In this document: piece after piece, positions 1 to 8,579 of the stretch
How the letters are laid out: every line of letters starts with the position of its first letter
Numbering within the stretch: the stretch's first letter is position 1
Assembly: GCF_001006305.1 (NCBI RefSeq)
Contig: NZ_LBHJ01000003.1
Span: 310,001 to 374,000 of the forward strand
Direction: 5' to 3'
Source of the DNA: Silvibacterium bohemicum
Lineage (GTDB): Bacteria; Acidobacteriota; Terriglobia; Terriglobales; Acidobacteriaceae
Length of the DNA: 64,000 nt
The notes under the pieces: generated by a model
Seen by the model: only the letters and a program-made list of their open reading frames with translations
The model's database searches: none
Told to the model about the DNA's origin: nothing
Translations under genes and position numbers: made by a program

Positions 1-49
1 GAGACCCTAAACAATTAGGGTGTCACATAGAACTTGATTTCGGGACTGG

Positions 50-262
50 CTAGCGGCCAATCAGTTCTTTTAGAGATATTTCAAGAGCGTCGGCGATTCG
101 CTCCAGAGCCCGAAGTCCTGGCTCTGCCCGCCCGGTTTCTATAGCTGAAATGTGTTCCCGGGCAAGTTCGGCGTGATCGGCGAGGATCTGCTGAGTCCAA
201 CCGCGCTTCAGGCGCAGTTTACGGATCCGTCCTCCCACCCATACGCAGATGTCGGTTGCCAT
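50..262 (-). CDS. Small XRE-family transcriptional regulator
   Basis: A 70-residue protein that is almost entirely one helix-turn-helix of the XRE/Cro type: residues about 10-65 carry the typical pattern RKLRLKRGWTQ, then IETGRAEP and LERIADAL. Such proteins bind DNA as dimers and usually repress their own promoter. No sensor or partner domain is present, so the ligand, if any, is unknown. The start at 262 gives the usual single-domain length. A perfect palindrome lies 32 bases upstream (294-315) and is the obvious candidate operator. The gene stands alone, divergent from the Crp/Fnr regulator at 576. Family assignment is secure; target genes are inferred to include itself. Confidence 0.85.
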   Translation of the reverse strand: MATDICVWVGGRIRKLRLKRGWTQQILADHAELAREHISAIETGRAEPGLRALERIADALEISLKELIGR

Positions 263-293
263 ACCATCAAGGATGGCCGTAGGATGAGACTGT

Positions 294-315
294 GATGTGA
301 AGCATACTTCACATC
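294..315. promoter_or_regulatory. Palindromic operator upstream of the XRE gene
   Basis: Perfect inverted repeat with 9-bp arms GATGTGAAG and CTTCACATC around a 4-base spacer (CATA). It lies 32 bases 5' of the XRE start codon, the position expected of an autoregulatory operator. The same geometry (9-4-9, about 30 bases from the start) recurs at two other XRE genes in this window. The inner part also resembles a CRP box, but with an 8-base spacer rather than 6. Confidence 0.55.
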
Positions 316-480
316 GAAATCACTAAAGCGAGGTTTTGCTGGAGGTCTGTTCCCAAGCCTTCATTTGAGAATCACGATCTACAAAGAAAGAAACAGACCA
401 CAGAAGATGTGCGCCTGCGATCTACACATGCAGATTGACTCTGTTTCTCAAGCAGGTGCTTAAAGCAGAGACTTCCGCTA

Positions 481-533
481 TCAAAAGGATTCCTCTTTTT
501 CTTAGATTCGGATGCCGTCTCGTATCCTTTTGA
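481..533. repeat. Long-spaced inverted repeat ahead of the Crp/Fnr gene
   Basis: Perfect 10-bp inverted repeat: TCAAAAGGAT at 481-490 and ATCCTTTTGA at 524-533, separated by 33 bases and ending about 42 bases before the Crp/Fnr start at 576. It could be a paired operator or a leader-RNA stem. The rest of the 263-575 gap shows no gene. Confidence 0.4.
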
Positions 534-575
534 GCTTCTCCTGGACGAGGCCGCCTTCGGGGAAGCTACCTCCAA

Positions 576-1232
576 ATGGTTGAACTGAAGAAGACCACAT
601 TTGATGCCACCACGTTTCTGACGAGCGCAGGCCTCGGGCGAAGGATCGTCCGATTGAAGCCGAAGGAGGCCTTCTTTTCGCAGGGAAGTTTGGCAGACTC
701 CGTCTTCTATCTGCAAAAGGGCCGCGCAAAACTGACTGTGGTTTCGCAAGGCGGGAAAGAGGCCACGATCGCGCTCCTCTTTGCCGGCGACTTCGTTGGA
801 GAGGAGTCGGTTGCGGGAGTGGTCGGGTTGCGATTAGCAACGGCCACCGCGATTACCGCGTGTGTGGCGCTCAAGATCACCAGGCAGGAAGTGCTGCGCG
901 TGCTGCACGAGGAGCATACCTTCTCCGATCTGTTTCTGAAGTTTCTGTTGGCCCGCAGCATGCGAACCCAGGCCGATCTTGTCGATCAGCTTTTCAACTC
1001 CAGCGAAAAGCGCTTGGCGCGAGTGCTCCTGTTGATGGCGGAGTTTGGCAGGCCCGGAGAATCGGAAAGATTGATTCCGAAGATCACACAGGAAGCGCTG
1101 GCGGAAATCATCGGAACCACTCGGTCCCGAGTCAGCTTCTTCATGAACCGCTTCCGCAGCCTCGGCTTCATTGAATATAACGGCGGTATCCGGGTGCATA
1201 AATCGCTGCTCAATGTGATTCTGCATGACTGA
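576..1232 (+). CDS. Crp/Fnr family transcriptional regulator
   Basis: A 218-residue cyclic-nucleotide-binding-fold regulator. Residues about 20-130 form the effector beta-roll (pattern FFSQGSLADSVFYLQKGRAKLTV, then GDFVGEES), and residues about 145-210 a winged HTH with the Crp-type recognition stretch ALAEIIGTTRSRVSFFMNRF. The N-terminus lacks the clustered cysteines of Fnr, so an oxygen-sensing iron-sulfur cluster is not supported; the ligand is unknown. This subtype is common in Acidobacteriota and acts as a global or stress regulator. CRP-like TGTGA-N6-TCAC sites occur in this window ahead of the lasso ABC exporter (32965-33024) and could be targets of this protein or of a homologue elsewhere. 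The ribosome-binding site is weak; alternative starts would remove only the extreme N-terminus. Confidence 0.88.
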   Translation: MVELKKTTFDATTFLTSAGLGRRIVRLKPKEAFFSQGSLADSVFYLQKGRAKLTVVSQGGKEATIALLFAGDFVGEESVAGVVGLRLATATAITACVALKITRQEVLRVLHEEHTFSDLFLKFLLARSMRTQADLVDQLFNSSEKRLARVLLLMAEFGRPGESERLIPKITQEALAEIIGTTRSRVSFFMNRFRSLGFIEYNGGIRVHKSLLNVILHD

Positions 1233-1670
1233 GCGCAACTCGTCCCTGTTCCACGGTCTGTCTACTCAGATCCGACACGAACACGGAAGTAGCCCCCCAA
1301 TGGTACGACCAACTGCTGAAGAGCAGCCCCAGCTCATAACCTGGCGGCGGAACCGACAATTCCGAACAAATGGAAGAGCTTCTCACTGTCTAGAAGCGTA
1401 GCCTTAGAGATGCAATGGCCTGCCTGCGAACGGCTGTTTTGGAGAGGCAACGGAATCTGCTGCTGAAGCGGTTCTAGAGACGCAACGTGCGCCCGTACCA
1501 CGATCTGAAATCTTTCCCGGTCCCACAGAGCTTCGACACTATGAGCCATCCTGTCGATGACGAAGGGACAGAGTATTCCGTGAATCGGATGACGGCCGCG
1601 TAGACGCCCGCCTACCAGGATCCTTTCGCTTCGCCGTATCTACCTTGTTGCGTCTTAAGTAAGAGGGATC
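1233..1670. other. Non-coding gap
   Basis: I see no supportable gene in these 438 bases. Short open frames have no family-like pattern. It should hold the promoter of the stress-protein gene; a GAGGG ribosome-binding site lies just before 1671. Confidence 0.5.
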
Positions 1671-2111
1671 ATGAGAATCTTAGTGGGAGTTGACGAGTCA
1701 AAGGTCGCCGGAGATATATTGCGGGCTATTGTCGCCCAGTTTCGGACGGAGAACACGGAGATCCTGGTCTTGCATGTGTTGGAGCCAGTTGGGCCGACTC
1801 CCCTTCAGATGGACCCAGGCTACGCGCCCGAGTTGGAGGGCCAGAGAAAGCCAGCTCACGCGTTGGTCGAGCGAATTGCGAAAGGGTTGCAGAGCGCCGG
1901 ATTTAAGGCCGACACTGCGGTCGAGCTAGGTGACATCAGAGAGGGCATCATCAATTACGCGGAGCGATGGCGCGCCGATCTGATCGTCATTGGTTCGCAT
2001 GGGCAGAGAGGCGTCCTGCGTTTTCTGCTCGGAAGTGTGGCAGAATCCGTCGCTCGCCATGCGAAGTGTTCCGTAGAGATCGTTCGCACGTTACAGACTC
2101 GGCTCACTTGA
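1671..2111 (+). CDS. Universal stress protein, UspA family
   Basis: A 146-residue single-domain Usp. It begins with the strand MRILVGVDES, and the C-terminal half carries the nucleotide-binding signature G-x2-G-x9-G-S (GSHGQRG followed by GSVAESV), so it is predicted to belong to the ATP-binding subclass. Usp proteins are cytosolic dimers that improve survival under starvation or oxidative and membrane stress, usually without a defined reaction. Length is normal and the start has a GAGGG ribosome-binding site. It is monocistronic here, next to a broken DUF3303 gene. Confidence 0.9.
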   Translation: MRILVGVDESKVAGDILRAIVAQFRTENTEILVLHVLEPVGPTPLQMDPGYAPELEGQRKPAHALVERIAKGLQSAGFKADTAVELGDIREGIINYAERWRADLIVIGSHGQRGVLRFLLGSVAESVARHAKCSVEIVRTLQTRLT

Positions 2112-2254
2112 ATACAACAGCGGTATCCAGGCGTAGAAAGTGGGTAATGGGTCAGTTTGAATCCAAAGAACATCTGCTATCGCGAACGTATGATAAAGGA
2201 CGTTATCATGCGTGAAAAGCGAGAGACCAACTGTTATAGATCCTTACGCTCTTC

Positions 2255-2502
2255 ATGATTGTTGAACACTTCAAGGATGGCGACCCCGAGCCGATTCGTG
2301 AGCGTTTCGTCCGTGATGGCTGAATGATGCCCGAAGATATCGTCTACCACGGATCGACGCACAAAATGCACGTTGCTTTCACATCATGGAACCTGTTGAT
2401 GCAGAAAGGCTCAATGCGTGGACAAGCTGTTGGGACGATTTGATCGATTTTGAAATCACTCCAATCCTGTCCTCTCAGGAATACTGGTTTCAGTTTGAAT
2501 GA
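2255..2502 (+). pseudogene. Broken DUF3303-like gene
   Basis: Translation from the ATG at 2255 gives MIVEHFKDGDPEPIRERF, which matches the start of DUF3303 proteins (a small dimeric ferredoxin-like-fold family). A TGA at 2321 then interrupts the frame just before the MMPE segment. From about 2374 the family continues one frame over: CFHIMEPVDAERLNAW, then WDDLIDFEITPIL, stopping at 2500. So there is one in-frame stop and one frameshift within an otherwise recognisable ~80-residue protein. Family assignment is from memory of the pattern and is fairly confident; loss of function is what the sequence shows. Confidence 0.6.
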
Positions 2503-2600
2503 GTTATGTCCCGCGTGCTAATCGGGTTCATAACCTAAAGGGCGTCTGAGAGGTAAACTCCTGCTCATGTTGTTCATGGTCATAGGGGTAGACCCAGCAA

Positions 2601-3407
2601 ATGGCACCTGAAAATCAGCAATCGACACAGCCTTCCCCTCGAGACAATGCAATGATGCTTGGCGCGTTGGGGATCCTCGCCTATGCCGCTTCAATGATGA
2701 CGCATGAAGCGCTGGGACACGGCGGATATTGTCTCGCCCTGGGTGGCCATAACGTCATGCTCACCGGCTGGGCTGATGGGTGCAGCGTTCATCCGCCTGG
2801 AATTGAGGCGGCGGGTCCGGCGGTGCAATTTGGTGCCGGCCTACTGGTGTGGTTGGTGTTGCACCGGCTGTCCCCGGGCGCCGCCAGGCTACGCTACTTT
2901 TTCTGGCTGTATATGGTTTTCAATCTGCTCGTCTCCTCCGGCTATGTCGCATTCAGTGGTGTGACCGATTTCGGAGATGCCGCCGTAATCATCTCTGGCC
3001 TCCATGCACACATCGTGTGGCGCGGCGTGCTAATTTTGTTCGGTGTAGTGGTCTACTTCCTGTCAATGCGAGCAACGGCGTTAGAATTTAAGCGATTTGC
3101 TGGACTCGATGACGGAAGCAGGCGCCTGTTCCGCCTCGTCTGGATTCCGTATGTCACGGCCGGCGCTTTTGCGTGCTGCGCTGGCGCCTTGAACCGAACT
3201 ATGGGGCATGGCACCGCGATTGGGCTGGCAGCGGCATCATCCTTCGGCGGCGGTCTGGGTATGTTGTGGCTGCCCGATATGCAGCGCGGGATGGCGGTGA
3301 GCGCACCGGCACCGAGTGTCTATCTCAGCTGGAGCGCTGCGTGGGCTGTCGCGGCGGCCGTCGTCGTTGTGGCTTTTCTATTTTTTATCGGCCCTGGACT
3401 GAAGTGA
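2601..3407 (+). CDS. Polytopic membrane protein with HExxxH-type metal motif
   Basis: A 268-residue integral membrane protein with about six to seven hydrophobic spans. Near residues 33-42 it carries THEALGHGG, a histidine-glutamate motif reminiscent of the HExxH zinc site of intramembrane site-2 proteases (M50), but with one extra residue between the metal ligands, and I cannot see the usual second aspartate motif. It may be a divergent membrane metallopeptidase or a protein that only resembles one. Start at 2601 follows a purine-rich stretch. It is flanked by the DUF3303 remnant and a long gap, so context is uninformative. Membrane location is certain; activity is unproven. Confidence 0.6.
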   Translation: MAPENQQSTQPSPRDNAMMLGALGILAYAASMMTHEALGHGGYCLALGGHNVMLTGWADGCSVHPPGIEAAGPAVQFGAGLLVWLVLHRLSPGAARLRYFFWLYMVFNLLVSSGYVAFSGVTDFGDAAVIISGLHAHIVWRGVLILFGVVVYFLSMRATALEFKRFAGLDDGSRRLFRLVWIPYVTAGAFACCAGALNRTMGHGTAIGLAAASSFGGGLGMLWLPDMQRGMAVSAPAPSVYLSWSAAWAVAAAVVVVAFLFFIGPGLK

Positions 3408-3833
3408 TCGCGTCTACCGCCGCAAGTACCCAGAGGGTCACGGAACCAAATGGCGCCTGGTGACAAGACTGTTTGGGTTAGGCGGAGGAGCGAGCAGGTC
3501 TGCGCGACGAAGTGCCTGAAAAACGGATTCAACTTCACGAATGCGAACGCGGTCTTTGGGCTCGTAACCCAATATTTCCGACCATAAGCACGGCCCTCAT
3601 ATCTCTTAGAAACAGGTATTTACAGTCTATCCCCCGAAAACACGAGGGAACGAATCGGGGAACACTAACAACCGCCCTACCGATCCTCAGAAGTCATCCC
3701 ATTCCATCAGAGTCCTTATTGGTTGCTCAAGATCACAAAGTGACATTTTTCGTGACCCAAAGTCTGTTCCGCTGTACCCATCCCTTTGCGACGGCCAAGC
3801 CCACGATGGATCTGGAAAGTAGACTTATCTTGC
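3408..3833. other. Non-coding gap
   Basis: About 425 bases without a recognisable gene. An open frame runs across it into the next gene, but the similarity to luciferase-like enzymes begins only at 3834. Confidence 0.45.
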
Positions 3834-4856
3834 ATGAAGAAAATTGGTTTCCTCTCCTTCGGCCATTGGACCCCATCGCCGCAATCCCAAACGCAGTCGG
3901 CGGCTGACGCACTCCTGCAGTCCATTGACCTCGCCGTGGAGGCCGAGCGCCTGGGAATGGACGGAGCCTACTTCCGTGTCCATCACTTCGCCCGGCAGCT
4001 GGCATCCCCGTTCCCGCTGCTCGCCGCAGTCGGTGCCAGGACAAAAAAGATTGAGATTGGGACCGCAGTGATCGACATGCGGTATGAGAACCCTCACTAT
4101 ATGGCGGAAGACGTTGGTGCTGCGGATCTCATCGCTGGCGGACGGCTGCAGTTGGGAATCAGCCGCGGTTCTCCCGAGCAGGTCATCGATGGTTGGCGCT
4201 ACTTTGGCCATCGTCCGGCGAAAGACGAGGACGATGCAGGCATGGGCCGGCGGCACGCAGAAGAGTTTCTCGAACTGCTTCGCGGCAAGGGCTTCGCTCG
4301 GCCGAATCCACGCCCGATGTTTCCCAATCCGCCAGGACTGCTTCGTCTTGAGCCATTTTCCGAAGGACTGCGTGATCGAATCTGGTGGGGAGCGGCCTCC
4401 AATGAGACGGCTGTCTGGGCCGCCAGGCGCGGAATGAATCTGCAAAGCTCAACTCTCAAATTCGACGAGACCGGTGAGCCGTTCCACATCCAACAAGCGG
4501 CCCAGATTAGCGCCTTTCGCGCGGCCTGGAAGGAGTCTGGCCACGCTCGCACACCCCGCGTTTCCGTCAGCCGTAGTATCTTCGCGCTGATCGACGAACG
4601 TGACCGTGCTTATTTCGGACGAGGGAGGCAGGAAGACGACAAGGTCGGCTACATTGACGGATCCACACGGGCGATCTTTGGCCGTAGTTACGCTGCTGAA
4701 CCCTATGTCTTGATCGAGCAGCTCCGGAAGGACGAGGCGATTGCCGAGGCGGATACGCTATTGTTAACCGTCCCGAACCAACTAGGCGTTGCCTACAATG
4801 CACATGTCATGGAGGCAATTCTGACGACTGTCGCTCCGGCTCTGGGCTGGCGCTAA
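3834..4856 (+). CDS. LLM-class flavin-dependent oxidoreductase
   Basis: A 340-residue protein of the bacterial-luciferase-like superfamily, TIM-barrel enzymes that use reduced FMN or F420 to oxidise small substrates. The family pattern starts at MKKIGFLSFGHW and continues with LAVEAERLGMDGAYFRVHH, then GTAVIDMRYENPHYMAEDV and the glycine-rich GRLQLGISRG segment. I chose the ATG at 3834 because the 16 upstream residues do not resemble the family. Substrate cannot be predicted. It is convergent with the efflux operon and appears to be transcribed alone. Confidence 0.85.
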   Translation: MKKIGFLSFGHWTPSPQSQTQSAADALLQSIDLAVEAERLGMDGAYFRVHHFARQLASPFPLLAAVGARTKKIEIGTAVIDMRYENPHYMAEDVGAADLIAGGRLQLGISRGSPEQVIDGWRYFGHRPAKDEDDAGMGRRHAEEFLELLRGKGFARPNPRPMFPNPPGLLRLEPFSEGLRDRIWWGAASNETAVWAARRGMNLQSSTLKFDETGEPFHIQQAAQISAFRAAWKESGHARTPRVSVSRSIFALIDERDRAYFGRGRQEDDKVGYIDGSTRAIFGRSYAAEPYVLIEQLRKDEAIAEADTLLLTVPNQLGVAYNAHVMEAILTTVAPALGWR

Positions 4857-4926
4857 ATCACCGATGTATTCATTCAGACAATGATTATCGAGATACAGCC
4901 GATTTATGCTGAGTAAAACCGGTGGG

Positions 4927-6489
4927 TTATTCAAATGACGAGCCAGAAGAGTGCGAGGGTGACATGGCTGGAGATTTGGCGGCTGGTTTCGCGACCGGCG
5001 TTACTGTGTAGGGCTGATTCCACCAGCCACCTCCGAGTGCCTGGAGCAGCGTCGCTGAATCCGCATAGCGACTGGCGGCTGAGTTCGTGCGATCCAGGGC
5101 AGTCTGCAACTGCTGGCGCTGCGCATCGAGCAGGTTCAGGTGACTGATGCCTCCAGCCGCGTAGCGCTGGGACGCGATGTGATACGCCGCCTGAGCCTCG
5201 CTGGCGGCTTCGGCTCGCGCTTGTAATGTCTCAGCATCGTGCTGAACGGCATAGAGGGCGTCCGCTACTTGCCGGAAAGCCTCCACCACGGTCTGCCGGT
5301 ATTCGGCATCCGCTTCGTCGTAGGCTGCCTGAGCCTTGCGCTTTTCCGCCCGCAAGGACCCGCCGTTGAAGATGGGTTGTGTCAGGGCCGAGCCGACATT
5401 CCAGATATCGCCTCCGGCGGTGAAGTTGGTTCCGATAGCGCCCCCGCTTCCTGACAAGACGATTTGAGGATACTGATTCGCCGTCGCAACCCCGACGTTC
5501 GCGCTGGCCTGATGAAGGAGTGCCTCGGTGGCACGAATGTCCGGACGTTGCCTGACCAGCGAGGAGGGAAGGCTGACCGGCAGTTGCTCAGGAAGGTGCA
5601 GGCTTGCCAGCGAAATACTCGGGATGTGAGCCTCGGCAGGAGACTTCCCCATGAGCAGCGCGAGCTGATCATGAACGGCGTCCCTTTGCTGTTCGAGCGG
5701 TGGGAGGGTGGCCTCGATCTGCGCCACAGATGTTCTCTGACTGCGAAGGTCATAATCTGAGACTCCGCCTGCGTGATACCGCTGCTGGGTAATTCTCAGT
5801 TCCTGTTGCTGCGCCGCGAGCATCTGCCGAGTGATCTCTATCTGCTCTTGCAGCTCTGCCTGGCGGATGGCCGCCGATACCACGTTGCCGGCGAGCATCA
5901 GGCGTGCTCCTTCCAGTTGCCATTGCTGATACTCCCGCTCTGCGCGCAGGCCTTCGATGAGGTGGCGGTTGGCGCCGAAGAGGTCCAGCGCATAGGAGAC
6001 AGCCACCGATCCGTTCAGCAAAAGGAAGGGTGATGGATTCTGAAGAGGGATACCATAGGCTGCAAGATTGAGTTGTTCCTCCTGGGCCGAGGCGTTGCCA
6101 GTCACGGAGGGGTACTTCGTCGCGCCGGTGCGAGCGCTGAGTTCCTCCTGGGCCTGCTTGAGCCGGGCTGTAGCCTGCGCCAGCGTGGGGCTATTTTGCA
6201 ACGCCTCGTTGACCATACTGTTGAGGTCCGGCGACTGGAACAGAGACCACCATTGCGCTGGAACCTCAGCCGATGGATTCAAGTGCTGGACACTTCCTGC
6301 GGGGCCGGTGCTGCTCACTGTTTCGTTCGGTTGGGGTTGCGGTGTGTAGGAAGCAATCGTCGGCGGCGCAGGTGCATGATAGTGCGGACCGACGGTGCAT
6401 CCTGCGGTTAGTCCCAGAACGAGTGCAACCGCTGCTGCGGCGCCCCCATTCGACTTGATCGATCTCATCAATCTATGCATAGTCGGCAA
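4927..6489 (-). CDS. Outer-membrane efflux lipoprotein, NodT/OprM type
   Basis: A 520-residue TolC-like channel subunit. A signal peptide ends in a lipobox (LTAGC, Cys31), followed by the family hallmark VGPHYHAP. Two outer-membrane efflux repeats follow, with typical coiled helices (LDLFGANRH..LEGLRAEREYQ; RQRPDIRATEALLHQASANVGVA). The last ~25 residues are Pro/Ala/Ser-rich. It is the final gene of the efflux operon, four bases after the ABC permease stop, and would form the outer-membrane exit duct for the HlyD/ABC pump. Confidence 0.92.
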   Translation of the reverse strand: MPTMHRLMRSIKSNGGAAAAVALVLGLTAGCTVGPHYHAPAPPTIASYTPQPQPNETVSSTGPAGSVQHLNPSAEVPAQWWSLFQSPDLNSMVNEALQNSPTLAQATARLKQAQEELSARTGATKYPSVTGNASAQEEQLNLAAYGIPLQNPSPFLLLNGSVAVSYALDLFGANRHLIEGLRAEREYQQWQLEGARLMLAGNVVSAAIRQAELQEQIEITRQMLAAQQQELRITQQRYHAGGVSDYDLRSQRTSVAQIEATLPPLEQQRDAVHDQLALLMGKSPAEAHIPSISLASLHLPEQLPVSLPSSLVRQRPDIRATEALLHQASANVGVATANQYPQIVLSGSGGAIGTNFTAGGDIWNVGSALTQPIFNGGSLRAEKRKAQAAYDEADAEYRQTVVEAFRQVADALYAVQHDAETLQARAEAASEAQAAYHIASQRYAAGGISHLNLLDAQRQQLQTALDRTNSAASRYADSATLLQALGGGWWNQPYTVTPVAKPAAKSPAMSPSHSSGSSFE

Positions 6490-6492
6490 TCC

Positions 6493-7635
6493 TCAATCCA
6501 GCGTTCTGCGATACGTCGCCACTGCCACAGCCATCAACGCCACCGTGAAGACCATCATCGGCCACACATTCGGCCAGGAATCCGCCCACCCATTTGCCTT
6601 GAGCAGAATGCCGCGAATGAGGCGGTTGAAATAGGTGAGCGGCAATAGATTTCCGATCATCTGCGCCCAAGTCGGCATCCCTTTGAACGGAAACATGAAT
6701 CCCGAGAGCAGAATGTTGGGGAGAAAGTAAAAGATAGCGAGCTGCACTGCCTGGAGCTGATTCCGGGCCAACGACGAGAAAGTAATGCCGACCGTCAGGT
6801 TAGCTGCAATGAACAGCAGCGTCGAAAGATACACGGCTCCGATATTCCCAAGGAAGGGAATGTGGAAGATGAATCGCGCAGCCAGCAGAATGATGGATGC
6901 CTGAATCAGGCCGATGCCGATGTAGGGAATCAGTTTCCCTGTCATCACCTCCATCGGTGTAGCTGGCATGGCGAGCAGGTTTTCCATGGTGCCGCGCTCG
7001 CGTTCGCGCGTGATGGCAAGTCCCGTCATCATCACCATCGTGAGTGTGAGCACCATACCCATCACTCCCGGGACGACGTTGTACTGCGTAATACTCTCCG
7101 GGTTGTAGAGCTGGTGTACGTTCACCTCAAACGGCGCAGGGCCGCCCTGGAGCATGGCGAGTGGCCCTGCAATCTCCCTCTGCACTACCGACTGCACAAT
7201 GCCGTTCACCGCGGCCAATGCGCTTCCTGTCGCTGTGGGGTCGGTGGCATCTGCTTCTATCAACAGGGATGGACGTTCATGTCGTAACAGCTGCCGTGTG
7301 AATCCCGCCGGAATACTGACCACAAAGAGCAGTCGCCCGCGAGCCAACGCCTCGCGAGCTGCCGCTTCGTTGGGTAGCTCTCCGACAACTTTGAAGTACG
7401 AGGAATTCTGCATCGCCGCAATGATGCTTCGAGTGATATTGGTGTCGTCGGCGCTGATGATCGCAGTGTCAAGGTGTTTGGGGTTGGTGTTGATGGCGTA
7501 GCCGAACAGAGCCGTCTGGAGGATCGGTATGCCTGCAATCATCGCGAAGGTAAGGCGGTCGCGCCTGAGCTGCGTGAACTCCTTCAGAACAAGGCTCCAC
7601 CAGCGCGCTATCGAAAAGCCGTGACGCTGCTTCAT
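6493..7635 (-). CDS. ABC-2 type transporter permease
   Basis: A 380-residue permease of the YhhJ/YbhR type: one N-terminal span (residues about 25-45), a large soluble loop to about 190, then five spans including the typical segment EVMTGKLIPYIGIGLIQ and a C-terminal span. It forms the membrane channel that the upstream ATPase drives. Its start overlaps the ATPase stop by four bases. Only one permease is present, whereas YbhFSR has two, so a homodimer is likely. Confidence 0.92.
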   Translation of the reverse strand: MKQRHGFSIARWWSLVLKEFTQLRRDRLTFAMIAGIPILQTALFGYAINTNPKHLDTAIISADDTNITRSIIAAMQNSSYFKVVGELPNEAAAREALARGRLLFVVSIPAGFTRQLLRHERPSLLIEADATDPTATGSALAAVNGIVQSVVQREIAGPLAMLQGGPAPFEVNVHQLYNPESITQYNVVPGVMGMVLTLTMVMMTGLAITRERERGTMENLLAMPATPMEVMTGKLIPYIGIGLIQASIILLAARFIFHIPFLGNIGAVYLSTLLFIAANLTVGITFSSLARNQLQAVQLAIFYFLPNILLSGFMFPFKGMPTWAQMIGNLLPLTYFNRLIRGILLKANGWADSWPNVWPMMVFTVALMAVAVATYRRTLD

Positions 7636-8579
7636 GGCTGTCCTCCGGATTGCTCCTCCCTGCGACCCATCAGATAAATGAACACGTCTTCGAGGCTGGT
7701 ATCGATCGGCTCGGCACGTCTGCCGCTGGAGCCGACGGCGGACTCCACGATGCGCTGCAGTTGGTTGGCGTCTGTCCCACTCACATGCAGAACATCTCCG
7801 AAGGTGACCGTCTGCGCGACTCCGGGTTGCTGTCGCAGCGTTTGCTGCAGCTCGGAGAGACGGTTTCCGTGGATCGCCCAGGTGCTGAGGTGTTGCCCTG
7901 CAATGACCTCAGCGGCAGACCCCTGCACCAGCAGTGTTCCAGAGGCGATATAAGCCAGCTTATGGCAGCGCACCGCCTCGTCCATATAGTGCGTGCTCAC
8001 CAGGACCGAGATACCTTTCGCCGCGAGACTCTGAATCTCATCCCAGAAGTCGCGTCTGGCTCGAGGATCGACACCCGCTGTCGGCTCGTCGAGCAGCAGC
8101 AGATCTGGTTTGTGAAGCATGCAGGCCGCCAGGGCCATGCGCTGCTTCCAACCTCCGGATAGATCGCCGGCGAGTTGCGCAGCACGAGCCGTTAGTCCGA
8201 GGCCTTCCAGAGACTCCCGCACAGCTTGCCTCCGAGACGGAATCTCGTACATGCGTGCGACAAAGTCCAGGTTCTCCGTGATGGTGAGGTCCTCCCAGAA
8301 GGAGAACTTCTGCGTCATATAGCCCACGCGCCGCTTGATCTCTGCGCTGTCGCGGAGGATGTCATATCCGAGGCACGTTCCCGTTCCCGAGTCGGGCTTC
8401 AGCAGCCCGCACATCATGCGGATCGTTGTGGTCTTGCCGCTGCCGTTCGGCCCGAGAAAGCCGAAGATCTCGCCTCGCCTCACGCGCAGCGATAGGTCCC
8501 TGACCACGTGCTTGTTGCCGAAGTGCTTGTTCAGGCCCTGCACATCGACGGTGTACTCCAGGTTGGAAACATCAGTCAT
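7632..8579 (-). CDS. ABC transporter ATP-binding protein
   Basis: A 315-residue ATPase. Walker A GPNGSGKTTTIRMM, signature LSGGWKQRMALA and Walker B LLLLDEPTAGVDP are intact, with the H-loop histidine in STHYMDEA. The C-terminal ~80 residues form the accessory domain common in drug or lipid exporters of the DrrA/YbhF group. It overlaps both neighbours by four bases, indicating translational coupling in the operon. Confidence 0.94.
   Translation of the reverse strand: MTDVSNLEYTVDVQGLNKHFGNKHVVRDLSLRVRRGEIFGFLGPNGSGKTTTIRMMCGLLKPDSGTGTCLGYDILRDSAEIKRRVGYMTQKFSFWEDLTITENLDFVARMYEIPSRRQAVRESLEGLGLTARAAQLAGDLSGGWKQRMALAACMLHKPDLLLLDEPTAGVDPRARRDFWDEIQSLAAKGISVLVSTHYMDEAVRCHKLAYIASGTLLVQGSAAEVIAGQHLSTWAIHGNRLSELQQTLRQQPGVAQTVTFGDVLHVSGTDANQLQRIVESAVGSSGRRAEPIDTSLEDVFIYLMGRREEQSGGQP

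Noticed and set aside
3825-4445. 206-codon minus-strand frame
   Set aside because: Antisense to the luciferase-like enzyme and without family pattern.
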